Assembly (NCBI GenBank): GCA_025594325.1
Contig: JANHCV010000020.1
Coordinates: forward strand, 1-32,196
Direction: 5' to 3'
From: Blastocladiella emersonii ATCC 22665
Taxonomy: Eukaryota > Blastocladiomycota > Blastocladiomycetes > Blastocladiales > Blastocladiaceae
Length of the DNA stretch: 32,196 nt
Below, one piece after another: positions 29,291-32,196 of this stretch. Each line of letters opens with the position of its first letter. Within the stretch, counting starts at the first letter, position 1. A program made the position numbers and the translations under genes. The notes below the pieces were generated by a model. It did no database searches. It worked only from the letters and a program-made list of their open reading frames with translations, and was not told the DNA's origin.

Positions 29291-30125
29291 TCAGAGCTTG
29301 CTGGCGACAAACTTGAACAGCTCATTGTCCTGGCCGCGGGTCTGGAAGGCCTTGACGAGGTTGCTCACGTCCTTGAACTGGGCGTGCTTGGCGTCCTTGA
29401 GCAGGGCAAACAGGACCGACTCGGACGAGGTGACGACGACGCCCGCGGCCGAGAGGCGCTACACACACGATGCGAGGGGCAGGCCGAGTGAGTTCAGGTC
29501 CATGCAACGAGTGGGAACGAGCTAGGATGAACCTTGAGCGCGACCGGGATCTCGGCCGGGTTCATGGACGACACGCCGTCGGCGAGCACGTAGACGGCGC
29601 GCTTGGGGTCCTGCTCGAGGAGGTCGAGGACGGTCTGTGTGACGCAGACGTGGCTCTGTTGTTGTTGGAGAGGACAGGGTTGTCAGCGATTTGAGGCAAC
29701 GGCAGAGTCTAACGTGAAGGCACGCACCTCGATGCCAAACACGACCACGTTCTCGACAGCGCGCTCGGCGAGCAGGTCGGCCACCTCGGGCACGACCATG
29801 GAGAAGCGCGTCTTGGGCACGTTGACGGCGGCGTGTGCCACGTCAATCTCGGCGACCGTCTGGCCGAGGCGCGCCGGGTTCTGCTCGGTGACGACGAGCG
29901 GCACGCCGAGCGCCTTGGCGGCCTGCGCCATCTTGTCCGAGGTGGCGACCACGTCCGCAAAACGGAAGATGAGCGGGCGGAAGCGCTCCTGGACGTCGCT
30001 GGGTGTGTTCAGGGTATGTATTGTCCGCGGCGAGCGAGGGGTTAGGCGCTAGTTACGCGGCGTGGCGGGGCACTCACTCACCAGAGGAAAAAGGCCGTAT
30101 TCTTGGGCAGCAGGCGGGACAGCAT
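29291..30125 (-). CDS. Isochorismatase-like cysteine hydrolase, right copy
   Basis: Identical to the left copy: exons 30125-30082, 29998-29728, 29655-29533 and 29458-29291, 201 residues, with the D16-K77-C109 triad intact. Both copies are open and correctly spliced on paper, so neither shows decay. Confidence 0.88.
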
Positions 30126-30405
30126 CACGTTCAGTGTTAATCAGTGCTTCATTCAAGGCCAGTGTGCCGGCCGGGGAGAGAGCATCGCCGACGAGCTCAG
30201 GCAGGAAAGAGAAAGAGCGACGCGGTCACGCCGCCGCCGCCACTTTACTTTCGGACTCTGCCGCCGGCGGGCCTCAGCGGGCCGCTCCCCCTCCTCTCGA
30301 CCCGCACCCCGCCGAGGCAACCAACCCGCAGACGAAATCTCATGGAAGCAGCCGCAACCGCTGCGCACCCGACGACGGCACCCTGAACACCCCGACCGAC
30401 AGACC

Positions 30406-31245
30406 ATGGCCTCCGCGTTTGGCGGCACCGGCACGGGCACCAGCGGCCTGTCGTCCGGCTCTTCCTCTACAAGTGCCGGCGGGGGGAGCAACGCCCGCTT
30501 CCGCGTCCGCCTGCACAGCGTGCGCGCCCTCAACCTGCCCGCGCGCGACAGCAACGGCACCAGCGACCCGCAGTTCCGCTTCTCGTTCGACAACTTCAAG
30601 ACGGGCAAGTCCGAGGTCGTCAAGCGCGACCTGAATCCGGCGTGGGACTTTGACGTGACCTTTTTCTACGAGACGGTGCGCACGGCTTCCTCCTGTTACT
30701 GGGCGTACGGGGACCCGCGGCTGATCCGACCCACCGCGCCCGCCAAAACCCAGTAGCGCTACGTCGAGCACCTCCGCGACAAGCGGTTCCGCATCGAGGT
30801 GTACGACCACGACCGGTGGCGCCGCGACGAGTTTATCGGGGCGTGCGAAGTCGGTGCGGTCCCATTGCTGCTGCCGTCCCCTAAACTCGGCTGACACCCC
30901 AAGTTCGGCGTCCAGACCTGCTCACGCTGGCCCGCGGGCCCATCAAGCACGAGCTGCCGCTGCGCGACGTGCGTCACCACCCGTTACCCGCCCGCACTGG
31001 CCGCCCTACTCACGAGCACCCGTCCGCGCACACGTAGCACGCCAAGCATCCAGCAGGCAAGATCCTGTTCGACCTCGACATGGACCTGTGGAACGACATT
31101 ACGTGCACGTTCGAGGCCCTCCTGCTGCGCGTCGCGGGCAACCACATCCACGAGCCGTACCTCGAAATCTCTCCTGCGACGGCTGCTGGTTCCGGTAGTG
31201 GCGGCGCCGCCAACGAGGCGGCCGGCGACAGTGGATCGTCCTCCA

Positions 31246-31281
<36 letters not shown>

Positions 31282-32111
31282 AGGTGACCACGCCGCCCGC
31301 GACGCAGGCCGGCCCGACGGCGAGCTGGAACACGGCCCCGCTGCTCGTCTTCAATACCTCGTACCGCGTACGTTTGTGCGCCTTCGTGTTGGGCCTCTCC
31401 CAACTTTCAGTCCCACTGACCCGACCAAACGCACGAATAGGACTACCGCGAGGGCGCACTCCAGATCGAGGTCCACTCGCAGCGGCTCGGCGCGCGCGTC
31501 GGCCACGGCCAGCTGCGCGTGCGCGACCTGCCCGCGACCGGCGGCTCGCTGTTCCAGTTCCGCGTGCCGATCCAGAACCACGCCGGCCAGGTGATTGGGA
31601 CGCTCGAGGGCCGCCTCGGGATCCGCAACGCGCCGTCGTTTGGCCAGATGGCAGCAGGCGTGCACACGGAGATGGGCGTGCTCACCGAGGTGCCGGACGC
31701 GTCGGGCGGGTTCCCCGTCGTGTCGCACCTGACGGGCGCCGTCCCCGCGCAGCATGTCTCGCCGGGTGGTATTGGCGGTGTCAGTGTCGGTTTCGGGGCA
31801 GGCGGTAGCGCGGGCAGCGGTGGTGCTCCGCCGCCACCGCTGCCACCGCCAAAGGGCGAGTTGGTGGCGCCAGGCGGCGGCCCGTTTGCCAACTCGAACC
31901 CGCACCGGTACTCGGTCGTCTCGGTCGCGTCGGTCTCGTCGTCGTCGCACACCTCGGCGACCGCTACCACCACTGCTGCACACTACGGGTATGCCCACTC
32001 CTCGCAGTCGGCCAGCATGCCGCCGAGCCATGGCCACGTTCCAAATGGCGGAAATGTCGCGCCACCGGCGCTGCCCGACCGCCCGCCTTCGCACTACCAG
32101 CAGCAGCCACA

Positions 32112-32196
<85 letters not shown>
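30406..32196 (+). CDS. C2-domain protein with poly-Ala and poly-Gln tracts, right copy (3' end missing)
   Basis: Mirror of the left C2 gene. Exons: 30406-30675, 30757-30853, 30916-30968, 31038-31367 and 31441 to the window end. The calcium-loop aspartates D48, D54, D107, D109 and D114 are intact. The last exon codes a Pro/Gly/Ser-rich region (PPPPLPPPKG, SVASVSSSSHTSATATTT) and enters poly-Gln, where the window stops. It is head-to-head with the isochorismatase-like copy, 280 bases away. Confidence 0.85.
31248..31280. repeat. GCC repeat encoding 11 alanines (right copy)
   Basis: Same unit count as the left copy at 920-952. Such tracts usually drift in length, so equal counts support very recent or artificial identity of the arms. 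Confidence 0.9.
32116..32196. repeat. CAG trinucleotide repeat (27 units), poly-Gln codons
   Basis: Mirror of the left CTG tract. It is in frame with the right C2 gene, where it follows a short interrupted Gln/Pro stretch. The window ends inside it, so both repeat length and gene end are unknown. Confidence 0.95.

Larger units (their letters stand above)
24549..32196. repeat. Right arm of a 7.65-kb inverted repeat
   Basis: Reverse-complement copy of 4-7651, separated from it by 16,897 bases of single-copy sequence. It carries the same three genes in mirrored order. The inner boundary falls in the last exon of cyclase A, and the outer boundary is the window end, inside a CAG repeat. The real arm may therefore extend further than shown. 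Confidence 0.97.

Noticed and set aside
1-32196. CRISPR array, tRNA or rRNA genes, transposase or reverse transcriptase, viral genes
   Set aside because: None seen: no spaced direct repeats of CRISPR type, no recognised RNA gene, and no mobile-element protein in any frame.

Overview
The window looks like nuclear DNA from a GC-rich, flagellated (zoosporic) fungus, most likely Blastocladiomycota. Genes are densely packed on both strands. They carry short GT-AG introns (57-90 nt, one of 167 nt) and include a fungal CDC3-type septin, a Golgi GDA1-type nucleotidase and POC1, a centriole/basal-body protein kept by organisms that build flagella. Three long genes encode PAS-linked class III nucleotide cyclases with guanylyl-type residues. 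The lineage is an inference; the gene families are read directly from the sequence.

Layout. Two inverted arms (4-7651 and 24549-32196) mirror each other with a constant coordinate sum of 32200. I found no mismatch or indel in coding, intronic or intergenic parts that I compared. Each arm holds, from the outside in: a C2-domain gene running off the window inside a CAG/poly-Gln tract, an isochorismatase-like hydrolase, and PAS-guanylyl-cyclase gene A. Both arms end inside the last exon of gene A, so the two A copies have different C-terminal tails. The 16.9 kb centre holds cyclase paralogue B (8382-11702), mitochondrial ribosomal protein bL28m (11998-12375, -), diphthamide synthase subunit Dph2 (12814-14543), a secreted lysozyme/GH19-like protein with a Thr/Ser stalk (14795-16119, -), a GDA1/CD39 nucleotidase (16858-18639), POC1 (18719-20170, -), a CDC3-like septin (20933-22153, start unresolved) and a sphingomyelin-synthase-like PAP2 protein (22517-24010, -).

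What is most interesting. The cyclases combine a disordered N-terminus, long coiled coils, a FixL-like PAS domain that keeps the His in the proximal haem-ligand position, and a cyclase domain. That domain keeps the metal-binding Asp pair and the guanine-selecting Glu/Cys, but replaces the transition-state Asn and Arg by Ala and Lys. This resembles the alpha subunit of animal soluble guanylyl cyclase and suggests a gas- or redox-sensing cGMP system that needs a complementary partner subunit not present here. Genes A and B share a 281-bp stretch with no differences in the catalytic core, which looks like a gene-conversion tract. The central genes are otherwise mainly housekeeping and not an operon-like system; their order is a run of divergent and convergent pairs.

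Limits: all comparisons were by eye and no database search was possible. Identical arms that both end at a CAG repeat could partly reflect how the sequence was assembled.
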